Shown here: positions 10,253 to 19,832 of the stretch, piece after piece | How the letters are laid out: each line of letters opens with the position of its first letter | Numbering within the stretch: the stretch's first letter is position 1 | DNA from: Dysidea avara | Lineage: Eukaryota; Porifera; Demospongiae; Dictyoceratida; Dysideidae | Reading direction: 5' to 3' | NCBI RefSeq assembly: GCF_963678975.1 | Contig: NC_089272.1 | Location: 7,789,858-7,853,857 of the forward strand | Length of the DNA: 64,000 nt | Made by a program: the position numbers and the translations under genes | The notes under the pieces: model-generated | What the model saw: the letters and a program-made list of their open reading frames with translations, nothing else | Database searches by the model: none | What the model was told of the DNA's origin: nothing

Positions 10253-10448
10253 GAAAGTCCCGGTTTGTCCAGCACAGGCCATTTATGTGCTGGGGGTGGT
10301 AGGCAAGGGCAGTCCATCAAGCCCGGGTAAAAAAAAAAGTGTGTAACTGTGCTAGCTCACGGAAAGCGAGATTTGGAGCTTGAGATGACAGGCGAGGCTA
10401 GCAAGCGTATCGAAAGCCAGCGTATCGATAGGATCGGTATCGGATCGG

Positions 10449-11469
10449 GCCAATTTTTTTTTTGGGCCCACTTCTGACTTAGAAAATTTTTCTCATTTGG
10501 TGAACTTACCGTTTTTGTTTGTTTTACGTAAAGTCACATTACTCAGGGGGTTGGTGAATCTCGGGGACAAAACCCTTGAATCAACCCAGTTGGCATGGGT
10601 TCCTGGGGCAAGGTCCTGGGGGTTCTTCTTCTCAAGTGATGTAGCGAAGTCAAGGAGCGAATTGTACAGGCAGCTAGTTTTACTAGGTGAAGATTTCCTT
10701 TGCCATCTCACAACACACGAGATGACTGAAACAGATTCGCCATGGGCTGAACTTGCTTGGAGTGGAGGAAATGAAGGCTATAAGAACATGAAATAGTGAA
10801 CACCGAATATATCCGCCTATATGGTATGATAGTGTAAACTGCAATTGTTGGTTAGTTGGATTTCCTGAGACTACACGAGTAGCTATCTTCATTTGATATG
10901 CCAGTATGTCAGTCATTCAGTTCAGTCGAGGGTTCAGCTTGGTGACCCCACAAAAAGCACAGCTAAGTTTGCATCATTTACTCAGGTGAACTGGCAGGGA
11001 AGCACTCATTTTTGTGGGCCCACTTCTGAGTTAGAAAATTTTTACGTTTTGTGAATTTACTGTTAAATTTTGTTTGTTTTATGGAAGTCACATTGTTCAG
11101 GCATAGATTATATATTCTCCACCTAGGGAATATATAATCTATGGCTTGCCATTTTCTAATCCTTTTAGTGTGCACATGCAGTACTAGTTTCAGTAGTAGG
11201 TGTTCTAGAAGCAGTTCCGTTGGGAGCTATAACATAATTATACCGTTATTCTATTGTAATCCAATACTATAGTGCTGCTGTGGTGAAGCTTTATGTTTAC
11301 TAAAGGAGATTGGTCATGCATCATAGCCCTGGGCATGTCTATGCTTGTATTACTGTATGTTAGAGTGGTGCTGCTAATCACGTATTTGAATAATTGTTAT
11401 GTGGTTGGCATATTTGATGACACAATGTGTGTTAATATTGCTCATTGTTTCAAATGATGCACTGATATA
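10449..11469. other. Spacer start: direct repeat and a small hairpin, no gene
   Basis: A phrase starting GGGCCCACTTCTGA at 10463 recurs at 11017, each time followed by AGAAAATTTTT and a TTTGTTTGTTTTA stretch, so about 85 bp is duplicated 553 bp apart. The ORF 10497-10796 begins inside the first copy and shows no domain. A hairpin, GCCATAGATTATATATTC with its complement, lies at 11102-11145. A similar ATAGATTAT hairpin sits at 9320-9343. Confidence 0.5.
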
Positions 11470-12362
11470 GAGCAGATTACTCAGGAGACACTGGAACTGA
11501 AGGCAAAGACCTGCTTCAAGGTAGGCATCCTGATGACACAGCTGAAAGAGGAGCTAAGGAACGAGACAGGTATCACCAAATAGCCGAGCTTAACCTTGCA
11601 GTGTAAGGGGGTGGGGCTAGACTGATGATAGTCATGTGAGACAGAGATAGTATTTAGTGGTTTTCTACAATGTTGCAAAACAACTTGCTAATCTCAAAAA
11701 CATTGTTGCTCCCAGAGCATCCTGCTACCGATAACCCTAATGTGTAAATAGTCATTAGGGGGAGAGTATAGTAGTAAAGCTGTTACTAGTTGGTGGAACA
11801 TTTCTTGAGACTTGTAGTGGTATGAAGTTGTTTTTGTTGTTGTCATTGTACAGGGGAATGTGTCACTGAAGGAACAAGAAGAAGTAGCAAGTTAGTAAGT
11901 GAAGAAGCCAGTGAGTATAATCTGTTATTGTGACTTAACTTGGCTGGTCTCACTACAGTGTAGTGTGTGGCAAACGGACATTGATTTTGGGTCAAAATTT
12001 GTGGACTTTTTAAGTGGGTGGTTACGTTATGCAAGTCACACTTTGTTTACCACAAGGCTACACTGTATGTGAGGAGGGAGAGGTGCACAAACAACAGACA
12101 GCAGTGAAAGTGGTCATCACACAAGGGGACACAGATAAGAAGGTGTGTACTCTGTTGTCATGTGACATCACATGAGCTTATATGACATCATCACAGGAGC
12201 TAGAAGACAAGATCAATCTGCTACAATAACTGGAAGAAGCTCAAAAGAAAATGGTAATTAGCATTGACGTCTTTAAACTTCGAGCTATTCTGATTGGTTG
12301 TTAGGAAGTGAGAGCTAGTCAGGTACAACAGATGATGACTTGAATTAGACAGCAAAAAGAGG
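11470..12362 (+). pseudogene. Decayed exons of a coiled-coil-like protein
   Basis: Several short segments sit between good splice-like borders. One around 11470-11519 reads EQITQETLELKAKTCFK and is followed by GTAGGC. One at 12197-12252 reads ELEDKINLLQ, then a stop, then LEEAQKKM, and is followed by GTAATT. One at 12305-12360 reads EVRASQVQQMMT, a stop, then IRQQKE, and is followed by GTGCGT. The heptad-like charge pattern suggests a coiled coil. Two in-frame stops suggest decay, though wrong exon choice could mimic that. It may be the 5' part of the gene ending at 13847. Family not recognised. Confidence 0.35.
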
Positions 12363-13152
12363 TGCGTGATCTTATCATTTCTGTGTGATACAGTGGAACT
12401 TCTCTTCCTTTGTGCTGGTGTAAACTATAAAGTATAATTAGTCTCACGCATATCTTGTATAGAGGGGTTCTGCTGTAGTGTTTTGGGTGTTGTGTGGCTG
12501 TAATATAATGAGTGAACCCACTATGACAATTACGGTCATGTCACTAGGCCAAGAGTTGTAAGACCACTTCGATATATATAGTGACCTTGTCAAGTATATA
12601 GGTCCCAAACACGCACAACTGAGATGTACTTCATGACCTCATTTATAACACCACCTCATTTATAACACCACCTCAACATACAGTCCGTGTCAAGTAATAG
12701 GTCCCAATTGGTGTCTAACTTGGTCCGTTGTTGGGACATGAAAACTCATGTACTGTATTAATGACCACTCCTATGATATGTTTATTGTGGCAGCAGTTGG
12801 TTTGTTAGTAGTGCTATTTGGGAAGGCTATGATAAAAAGAATTTTTTTGTGGGTGTTTTTAACTATGCTATAAGCTAACAAAGCCATTGTCTAGCAAATC
12901 ATTTTGTGCAGCATATTAATACTGTTGCAACTGCTGTGACAAATCGCATGGTACAAAATAAAGGTGATATGTGGGAACCGTTACTTGTGTATTATCTTGT
13001 GAGGTCATGTGATCTTGTCACAGGTGTTGACTGTGGTATTTCATAATGAGATGAATTGTATGGCACTATCACCATGATGACAACTTCAGAGATGCTGGTA
13101 TGATAAGTTGTGTGATTTTTTCACACGATCATTTGTGCCACTCCGTTTTTAG

Positions 13153-13847
13153 GCAAGGCTAACATTACTGTGGACACCTCAACTAGTCCAACACGAAATG
13201 TAGCTACCCTGATTTATGTGACGTGTTGCCATAGTGATAGCTGTTACAACACAAGGTTTGCATGACAACAGCATACTACTGTATCACATTTCCGCCATCG
13301 TAACAGGCCTACCAAATTATCATAATTGAAGCCTTACTACAGAGCCCAGTGGGAGTGGTAGCACGAACCATAAAGGTGGGTGTGGTGATGTGTTGTTACC
13401 ATCTTGGTGTGTGTTGTGAGGGCCATGTACTTCTCCAGCCTCAGAATGGCTGTGTTGTCAAGGGGATAAGTGAAGCGTTTATTGACTATAACAAAGTGTC
13501 CACCCACATGATCAAAGCTGCTGCAGGACAGGTGAGCACCAACCACATTCACATAACTATTTTTGTTGCCATGGTTACACAAAGGAGCATCATCACAAAC
13601 TACAATTGTGATGTTACCGTCTTAAAGAGTTCTACTTCATCAGTGAAGAAAACTAATGGCACCATGGCAACCAGTGGCATGTACAAGTGAGCACGTGCTA
13701 CAGTATGTAACCAGTCATTGTCCATTTATCTGTCTGTCTTTCCGTCCATCACAGGACAAACCTATACTGAGTCTACTGGCATTCAAGAAACACCTCAGAT
13801 CATTATTTAACACAATATTTAAATTTGAGTCAGTGTACAATACATAA
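13153..13847 (+). CDS. Hypothetical spliced gene, 3' exons
   Basis: Three or four exons can be proposed. 13153-13255, after an AG, reads GKANITVDTSTSPTRNV and ends before GT. 13307-13375 reads AYQIIIIEALLQSPVGVV and ends before GTGGGT. 13439 onward reads PQNGCVVKGISEAFIDYN, continuing to TSGMYK at 13690. A last exon after CACAG at 13752 reads DKPILSLLAFKKHLRS and runs to a stop at 13845-13847. The 13349-13690 stretch is open in one frame, so the intron at 13532 is optional. I recognise no domain. Upstream exons may be the decayed ones at 11470-12362, in which case the whole gene is a pseudogene. The third block is duplicated in reverse at 14798-15051. Confidence 0.4.
13462..13727 (+). repeat. 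Exon block with an inverted duplicate at 14798-15051
   Basis: The reverse complement of this exon-containing block occurs about 1.07 kb downstream. Both copies keep the SSTSSVKKTN peptide. The second differs by a few substitutions and a small deletion (STHMIKAAAGQ becomes STHIAAAEQ). The duplicate stops just before the 200-bp assembly gap. Confidence 0.85.
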
Positions 13848-14500
13848 TATTATATTGTAAATGTCATCCTTGTAAGTATAACAAAACATGCAACACAAAC
13901 ACATGGTTTACTTGTGCATGTCATCATTGGGATTAAATAATCCGTCCTGTACAAGATACATAAAGGTTCACTATCCATCCATCATCATCCTTATAAACAT
14001 ATCAGTCACCTTAAGTTCATTAATCCACCAGTCTGTAACAGAATTTCATAGCTGGGAACTTCAATTCTCTGTTGGAAACAAGTGATAGTAAATAGAAAAT
14101 TTTGGCTTAGATAGCAAGGAGGGTGCACCATTAATTTATTATCAAACCAAACTGATATGGTAGTATAATATATATAGGCCCTTCCTCTAACAATTTGTTC
14201 TTCGGATTCATTATAAAGTGACAGTGTGATAGTTCAATCAATTGTTGACATCACATAAACAGGAATGCCACTGTGAGTAAACTGCAAATGTTGAATGGGG
14301 AAATTTGCATGGATAACTGCCAATCTGTGAAATTAAATTTTGTGAACCCCCACCCCCCTGTAAAACACTGCTCTATAGCAATGGCATGCACACATTAGCA
14401 GTGACAACTAGGTGTCATGAGAACAGGTACAGCTATGTCATACTAGATATGCATATGTAAAAGCCACATACATGTTGTATGTTATCACACTTAATGAACA

Positions 14501-14686
14501 TTGTCAAATGACCGCCACACAGTTGCATTACAAGAACATACCCCACAGTCAGACGATGTACTTTTTGCAAATAAGCAAAAATACACAACAGCAAATCTTT
14601 TTGTACTGGAACCAGTACTTTCTGATGATGCCTATACAGGTATTGATGATGATGTATTATTACAAATACTCTTACTATCCACTTGA
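14501..14686 (+). CDS. Possible exon inside the inverted-duplication loop
   Basis: An open segment without ATG reads NDRHTVALQEHTPQSDD and later VLEPVLSDDAYTG, an acidic composition that looks protein-like. It has no domain I recognise and no decisive splice sites. It may be an exon of the BEN-like gene that follows the gap, or noise. Confidence 0.25.
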   Translation: MSNDRHTVALQEHTPQSDDVLFANKQKYTTANLFVLEPVLSDDAYTGIDDDVLLQILLLST

Positions 14687-14797
14687 GGATCTTATCTGGT
14701 GAGTGTTCTCATAGATAGTATATGTATATAACTAAGACTTGTGAAGTGTGTTTCTTGAATGTCAGTAGATTAGTCCTGTGATGACAGACAGTTAAAT

Positions 14798-15051
14798 GGA
14801 CATGACTGGTTACATACTGTAGCATGTGCTCACTTGTACATGCCACTGGTTGCCATGGTGTCATTAGTTTTCTTCACCGATGAAGTAGAACTCTTTAAGA
14901 CGGTAACATCACAATTGTAGTTTGTGATGATGCTCCTTTGTGTAACCATGGCAACAATAATAGTTGTGTGAATGTGGTTGGTGCTTACCTGTTCTGCAGC
15001 CGCTATGTGGGTGGACACTTTGTTATAGTCAATAAACGCTTCACTTATCCC
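14798..15051 (-). pseudogene. Inverted partial copy of the 13462-13727 exon block
   Basis: The minus strand reads ISEAFIDYNKVSTH, then SIITNYNCDVTVLKSSTSS, matching the plus-strand exon block closely. It is truncated by unknown sequence at the gap. Without the neighbouring exons it is best treated as a duplicated fragment. Confidence 0.6.
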
Positions 15052-15064
15052 CGACTAGTTGAGG

Positions 15065-15264
15065 NNNNNNNNNNNNNNNNNNNNNNNNNNNNNNNNNNNN
15101 NNNNNNNNNNNNNNNNNNNNNNNNNNNNNNNNNNNNNNNNNNNNNNNNNNNNNNNNNNNNNNNNNNNNNNNNNNNNNNNNNNNNNNNNNNNNNNNNNNNN
15201 NNNNNNNNNNNNNNNNNNNNNNNNNNNNNNNNNNNNNNNNNNNNNNNNNNNNNNNNNNNNNNNN
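15065..15264. other. Assembly gap (200 N)
   Basis: Exactly 200 unknown bases, probably a default-length scaffold gap. Open reading frames that cross it have no meaning within the gap. The 5' part of the BEN-like gene probably lies here or upstream. Confidence 0.98.
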
Positions 15265-15265
15265 A

Positions 15266-16261
15266 GACCACAAGATGACACCCTTTCCAACAACGCCATC
15301 ATCAGGGTTGCCATTTACGCCAAGGTCTGAGTTAACGCCCTTTCAGATAACACCTAGGTCTGAGATGACGCCCTATCACCTATCACCCAGGTCTGAGGTT
15401 GACTATGAGACAACACCTAGAAGAGACCCTTACATAAAGCCCTCTCGTCCAGAAATGTCAACACCAAAACGATTGAGTATTACCCACATGCCAGATACTC
15501 GTATGCCACCAGGTACTCATATGCCACCAGATACTCGTATGCCACCAGATACTCGTATGCCACCAGATACTCGTATGCCACCAGATACTCGTATGCCACC
15601 AGATACTCGTATGCCACCAGATACTCGTATGCCACCAGATACTCGTATGCCACCAGATACTCGTATGCCACCAGATACTCGTATGCCACCAGATACTCGT
15701 ATGCCACCAGGTACTCGTATGCCACCAGATACTCGTATGCCACCAGATACTCGTATGCCAGATTACTTTCAACTACCACCACAACCAGCACCAACATACT
15801 ACCAATCGTACCATGAACCACCATATCACACAGGCTATTGCCAACCACTGCATTATCAGCAGCCACCCCAATTCTATACTACTCCGTCTGATTCATCAGC
15901 CCATCTTTCCACTTCATCATCAGCTGGGTACCAGCAGCTTGACAATAATCATTATGATGATACAGAACTCAAGTTTACTCCGCGGCACTTAAAAATGATT
16001 AAAGCCCGGAGTTCCTCCAGGGGTAATTTTTGTGTGAATTTGGTTAGAGATCTTATTGGTGAAGAAGTAATGGTAACTTCAAACATGAATGGACACAAAA
16101 AAGATAAGCTAGATCCGAAGAAGATTGAATTAGTGAAAAAGTGGGCCTTCGAGTACATCCCATTTGATAAAGACAACGAAACAAGTGAAGAACTAAGCTG
16201 GAGAAAGTGCCATATTGCTATTGACGAAGCATGCAGGCGCTTAAATAGGCCAAAAAAATGA
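15266..16261 (+). CDS. BEN-domain-like protein with MPPDTR repeats (5' end missing)
   Basis: An open frame runs from the gap edge to a TGA at 16259-16261, about 331 residues. The first 80 residues are Ser/Thr/Pro-rich with repeated TPRSE motifs. Then come 14 tandem hexapeptides MPPDTR or MPPGTR/H (15503-15754), a Pro/Gln/Tyr-rich linker (PPQPAPTYYQSYHEPP) and a C-terminal globular region of about 100 residues. That region contains FCVNLVRDLIGEEVMV, LDPKKIELVKKWAF and WRKCHIAIDEACRRLN. The spacing of an aliphatic helix, G..LDP.K and a final CR helix fits the BEN DNA/protein-interaction domain, so a nuclear chromatin or transcription role is inferred. The gene converges with the transposase at 16476. 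The true start is unknown; the first ATG after the gap is 15275. Confidence 0.6.
   Translation, partial: DHKMTPFPTTPSSGLPFTPRSELTPFQITPRSEMTPYHLSPRSEVDYETTPRRDPYIKPSRPEMSTPKRLSITHMPDTRMPPGTHMPPDTRMPPDTRMPPDTRMPPDTRMPPDTRMPPDTRMPPDTRMPPDTRMPPDTRMPPDTRMPPGTRMPPDTRMPPDTRMPDYFQLPPQPAPTYYQSYHEPPYHTGYCQPLHYQQPPQFYTTPSDSSAHLSTSSSAGYQQLDNNHYDDTELKFTPRHLKMIKARSSSRGNFCVNLVRDLIGEEVMVTSNMNGHKKDKLDPKKIELVKKWAFEYIPFDKDNETSEELSWRKCHIAIDEACRRLNRPKK
15503..15754 (+). repeat. 18-bp coding minisatellite, 14 units
   Basis: Fourteen exact-length 18-bp units ATGCCACCAGATACTCGT with three base variants, in frame with the BEN-like ORF, encode MPPDTR. The first unit ends in CAT (His). Units 1 and 12 carry Gly in place of Asp. 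The opposite strand is also open through the array, which is a shadow. Confidence 0.97.
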
Positions 16262-16475
16262 AACCACACCTTTAGAGACATAATAGCATTTGATTTGACA
16301 ATTGATTACTGTGCTTGTCATGATGTATGTAGCATACATGTGATTGATGTAGCATTTCATTTACTGTAATTTATTTAGGATTTAATTTACTGTGTTAATT
16401 ACAATCATGATAATTATTTCATAATAGCATTTTGATATAGTACGATTAGGTGTCATTTTCTGCCTGTTGACCATG
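16262..16475. other. Convergent 3' intergenic region
   Basis: About 214 bp, AT-rich, between the stop of the BEN-like gene and the stop of the Tc1-type transposase. No obvious canonical polyadenylation signal and no Tc1 terminal inverted repeat was seen. Confidence 0.5.
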
Positions 16476-17384
16476 TCAATAACCTGATGGCTCCCCATTA
16501 ACCTCAATGACTTTTACCATCACTTTCTGGATGTGTGCAATGTAGTCACTGCAAACTTGGGATGTCATCTTCCTCCAGAATGTACGAATTCCGTTCTTCA
16601 AATCATCTAAATTCTGAGGTTTATACTCTTTTCTTAAAAACTGCTTCATCGATCCCCAGACATTTTCTATTGGGTTTAAGTCTGGGCTTTCAGCAGGGGT
16701 CTTCCACCAGTTGATCTTCATTTTTGCAAAAAACTCTTTAGTAAAGCCACTGGTATGTTTAGGGTCATTGTCCTGTTGGAATCTATGACGCCTCCCAAAT
16801 TTTTCATTGATTAAGGGGAGTAAGCCAGATTCCAAAATTTTACAGTATCTATGGGCATTCATAATTCCGGAAAAAAGAACCACTTGTGATGCACCTCTGG
16901 ATGAAATGGCTGCCCAGACATGTATTTTGGCTGGATGCTTAGGTTTAGGCTTCAACTTCCTTGGCTGGCCTAGTCGTCTAAATGCAAGTTTTCCATGCTT
17001 GTCTAAAGCTACTGAACATTCATCACTGAAAATCACGTTCTCAAAATAATCATTATCCCTGATGCACTTCCAGCACCACTCCAACCTTTTAGCTTTGTTC
17101 GCCTCTCTAATTTGCTGGCAGTACCTTGGCTTTGTAGCAACCCATCCCAATCGCTTCCTGTACCGTTTTATTGTAGAAACACTAATATCTCTCAACTCTG
17201 GCCACTTCGCAGTCAGTTTTTTCTTTAGTTGGTATGCTGTCAGTTCATCATTATCAGCCATTTCATCATCAATAAACTTCTCTTGCTCAGGTGTCAATCT
17301 GCTGGATCTATGATTTCGGTGTAAATCCTTAACAGTTCCAGTAGTTAGATATTTTGCTATCAAGCGTTGAAGAGACCTGCACAT
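16476..17384 (-). CDS. Tc1/mariner-type DD34E transposase
   Basis: An uninterrupted frame of about 302 residues from the first ATG (17384). It has the second half of an HTH region (RLIAKYLTTGTVKDLHR, then SVSTIKRYRKRLGW) and the full DDE catalytic core. The first Asp is in VIFSDECSV, the second in FQQDNDPKHT, and the Glu in LNPIENVWG. Exactly 34 residues lie between the second Asp and the Glu, which is the Tc1 signature. The first HTH helices normally before RSLQRL are missing from this frame. Just upstream on the minus strand, ATAATGTGCAG|GTCTCTTC could be a 3' splice site, so an upstream exon is possible. No flanking terminal inverted repeats were found. It is either a truncated relic with an intact core or an immobilised, host-kept gene. 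Confidence 0.85.
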   Translation of the reverse strand: MCRSLQRLIAKYLTTGTVKDLHRNHRSSRLTPEQEKFIDDEMADNDELTAYQLKKKLTAKWPELRDISVSTIKRYRKRLGWVATKPRYCQQIREANKAKRLEWCWKCIRDNDYFENVIFSDECSVALDKHGKLAFRRLGQPRKLKPKPKHPAKIHVWAAISSRGASQVVLFSGIMNAHRYCKILESGLLPLINEKFGRRHRFQQDNDPKHTSGFTKEFFAKMKINWWKTPAESPDLNPIENVWGSMKQFLRKEYKPQNLDDLKNGIRTFWRKMTSQVCSDYIAHIQKVMVKVIEVNGEPSGY

Positions 17385-17454
17385 TATGTACCAATCATCT
17401 ATAACTCCCAGTACGATACAGAAGTACAAAAAGAAATCAATATACTGTCACAAT

Positions 17455-17652
17455 TTGTGACCAGACAGGGCATGTGGGCACAAAATTTGCTTACCTTTTC
17501 AAACGTTCATGACTCATAACTGTAATGCATCATGCAATTTTGGGCCTAATTTAACCTTTATATAAAATACAGAGTGTACAATGTAAATATTTGAGATGTG
17601 ACCTGTTGTTTGACAGGGTGCAGTTTGTGCCCGCATGCCCTGTTTTTGTATA
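17455..17652. mobile_element. MITE with TGTGAC...GTCACA ends, copy 1
   Basis: The ends read TGTGACCAGACAGGGCATG on the left and, inward from the right, TGTGACGGGTATACAAAAAC followed by AGGGCATGCGGGCACAAA. It sits about 70 bp upstream of the transposase ATG but belongs to its own family, since a second copy in the opposite orientation lies at 45691-45922. The left end lacks about 11 bp relative to the right. Confidence 0.75.
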
Positions 17653-19632
17653 CCCGTCACATTTATATAGCCACTGAAAAGAAATCCTTAACAACTGCAG
17701 GCCAGGTAGCACCCACCCCTACCTCTCACACAAAGGGCACACACTGCCACAATAATAGGAATCAACTGTGACTCAGTAGTAGAGTGTTACATATTTCTTC
17801 TCTTGTATTGGAAGTTGGTAAATACGTGCATACACACATGTTCAGTCATACCGAGGTATTGACAAAGCCACAATACAGTGAAACCTCATTAATGGGGCCA
17901 CCTATGGGACCCAAGATAAGTGTCCCTATTACTGAAAACCTCATTATTGCAGCCACAGAAGCAACTGGCCTTATTATTAAGGGTTTTCAACGAATTAACA
18001 CCTATAGCTAATGTTTGAATGTTTCAGCCATAACGTAGTTGAGGGTATTAATGCATTCAAACAGGTAAATAGTATAATACTCTATGGATCATGACTTAGC
18101 AGAGCCGGCCTTAAGGGTAGGCAGAGTAGGCAGCCGCCTAGGGCCCCGAGTAAAAGGGGGCCCCAAAACTCTGAAACCAGGGGCCCCAGCTCCCAATATA
18201 CAAATTCAATGCATAACACTCACTTACTGTATATACACAACTTGTCTTGGTAATTCAGAGGCCATTCGCAATGCTAGCAGCATGGATCACGTGACTTCAA
18301 CATCAGCTAGCTCATGATAGTACTTAGTATTACGTGTCAGTAGCGACGTAAAGTGTGAGCCTAAGTATGAAAGTCTGCAGTCTTCGAAAGCTACCTTTGA
18401 TAATTTGGACAAGAAATGTACGTAGGTTTACAGAGTAGCTAATGATCTCCTCTGCGAGTGGGCTAATCTGTATTTTTTCCAGGCGTGGGTGACAGTGGTC
18501 GATACCATGCACTTCCTCTGGGGGCCCACCCAGGTTTCATTTAAAACTTTTCTGAATATGTCAGCTCTAAAATGGAAGTGAATCATGGATGACATTGTCT
18601 GACCACTACATTAGTTGGAATTGTATCGAAAGGTAAAACAGTGGCTTGCAATTTGGGTACAGACACTTTACAAAAACTTGCAATTTAAATCCGTAAAGCG
18701 TATTCCGTAAAGCGTGATTTGTGAAAACCATTTCGATAGCCGGATTATCCACAGGTTCATTTAATAACACAATGCTACAATTACTTTCTATCCTTGCCTC
18801 TTGTAGGCGCCCTGTACAACAATTATGACCTAGCGCTCAGCAGGCTCTAGCTAACAATTATTTAATGGTCACGTGAGCACACAGATACGGACAAATGGTG
18901 ACTAAAAACTGGATTACCAAGTCATGTCAATATGTGTTCCCTGCTGTGAAAAAGCAACTGTATAGCCACAAAAAGGGCATGTAAAATTACCAAAGTTTAC
19001 ATTTCACCAAAATAAATTTATTGCGGTTGGCAAAGTATTAGAAAGCTGCCGTAAAGTGAGCTGTAAATGCATTTTTGGGTCTAATGTAAAGAGAAACCAT
19101 GAGGAGTGGCCTTTAAATAGGACAAACTGAAAATATAGCGGCAGATGCCACACATTTGAAGGTATGTTTGTAAAATTCTTTGTTCAGCCCGTACTGGAGG
19201 TACAAATGATAGAAGAACTTTATTCAGCAGTGTGTAGCTATGCTGCTTCTTACCGAATATTGACTTTTATTCCTTCCTCTCTCAGTCTTTCATGAATGAG
19301 GGGTATCTTCATTCCAGCATCGAACAGAGTTACAACTCGACTCCTCGTGGGTACAGACAATCGTCCCATGGTGCTGAATGCGAGGCTCAATATAATAATG
19401 CGAAAATATTAGCATAGACTCGAGCGCATAGGGGGCGTCTATTTGTGATTAATACGCCAGGTATCAGTGCACAATGTGCGCCTCAGAAAAAAAAGGTACT
19501 AATTAAAGCACACCTGTTAAGTGGCGTGTTCGGATCATCTGCTGCTCTTTGTGATGTTTGAGGAAACCCAGGAAGAAGATCAATGCACACTATTGCCGAA
19601 GAAAGATGGTACATCAAAAGTATGTCAAAGCT
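17653..19632. other. No gene seen; one hAT-like end at 18100
   Basis: The sequence CAGAGCCGGCCTTAAGGG at 18100, followed by a GGGCCCC-rich stretch, has the form of a hAT terminal repeat (CAGNG start). No matching opposite end was found, so it is an orphan fragment. ORFs in this span are short and without domains. Confidence 0.4.
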
Positions 19633-19656
19633 CTGGATAACAGAATGGATTTTTGT

Positions 19657-19790
19657 GTCATCAGCAAACATTCTTGCATTTATTACTCTCGATAATGTCC
19701 CAAATGACTGTTTGTCGTTGTCACTTAATAGCATTAATGATTCTGGAGAAGAATCAAGTTTACCAGTTGGGCAGTGGAGGATTTGCACAG
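19657..19790 (-). pseudogene. Possible reverse-transcriptase relic (FADD motif)
   Basis: A minus-strand frame reads NARMFADDTKIHSVIQS. FADDTKI has the form of the catalytic YxDD box of LINE reverse transcriptases, and the following residues are compatible with one. No other RT motif was recognised in this frame, so this is at best a short decayed fragment and could be chance. Confidence 0.3.
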
Positions 19791-19832
19791 ATGTCCTTAA
19801 GTGTATTTATTCAGTAAATAATCTCTTACTTC

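Larger units (their letters stand above)
5410..10448 (+). repeat. Left arm of a 5-kb inverted repeat
   Basis: The reverse complement of this segment is found at 31040-36108 with only sparse substitutions and small indels. Corresponding positions sum to 41518 at the outer edge and 41488 over most of the arm, so about 30 bp of net indel separates the two. The outer edge lies at TACTGTCAGCTCTAAATATC and the inner edge in a GATCGGTATCGGATCGG tract. Inside are a foldback element (5640-6745), a MITE (7849-8174), a 1-kb foldback (8268-9298), a 109-bp direct duplication (9358-9545) and a retrotransposon relic (9563-10252). Confidence 0.92.

Noticed and set aside
10497-10796. 99-codon ORF as a gene
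   Set aside because: It starts inside a direct repeat, lacks any domain, and another ORF of similar size overlaps it on the other strand.
15041-15330. ORFs crossing the run of N
   Set aside because: The unknown bases hide any stop codons. Only the sequence from 15266 on can be read.
15458-15866. Minus-strand ORFs with WWHTSI or YEYLVA repeats
   Set aside because: Shadows of the 18-bp coding minisatellite. The plus strand has the BEN-like frame continuing beyond the array.
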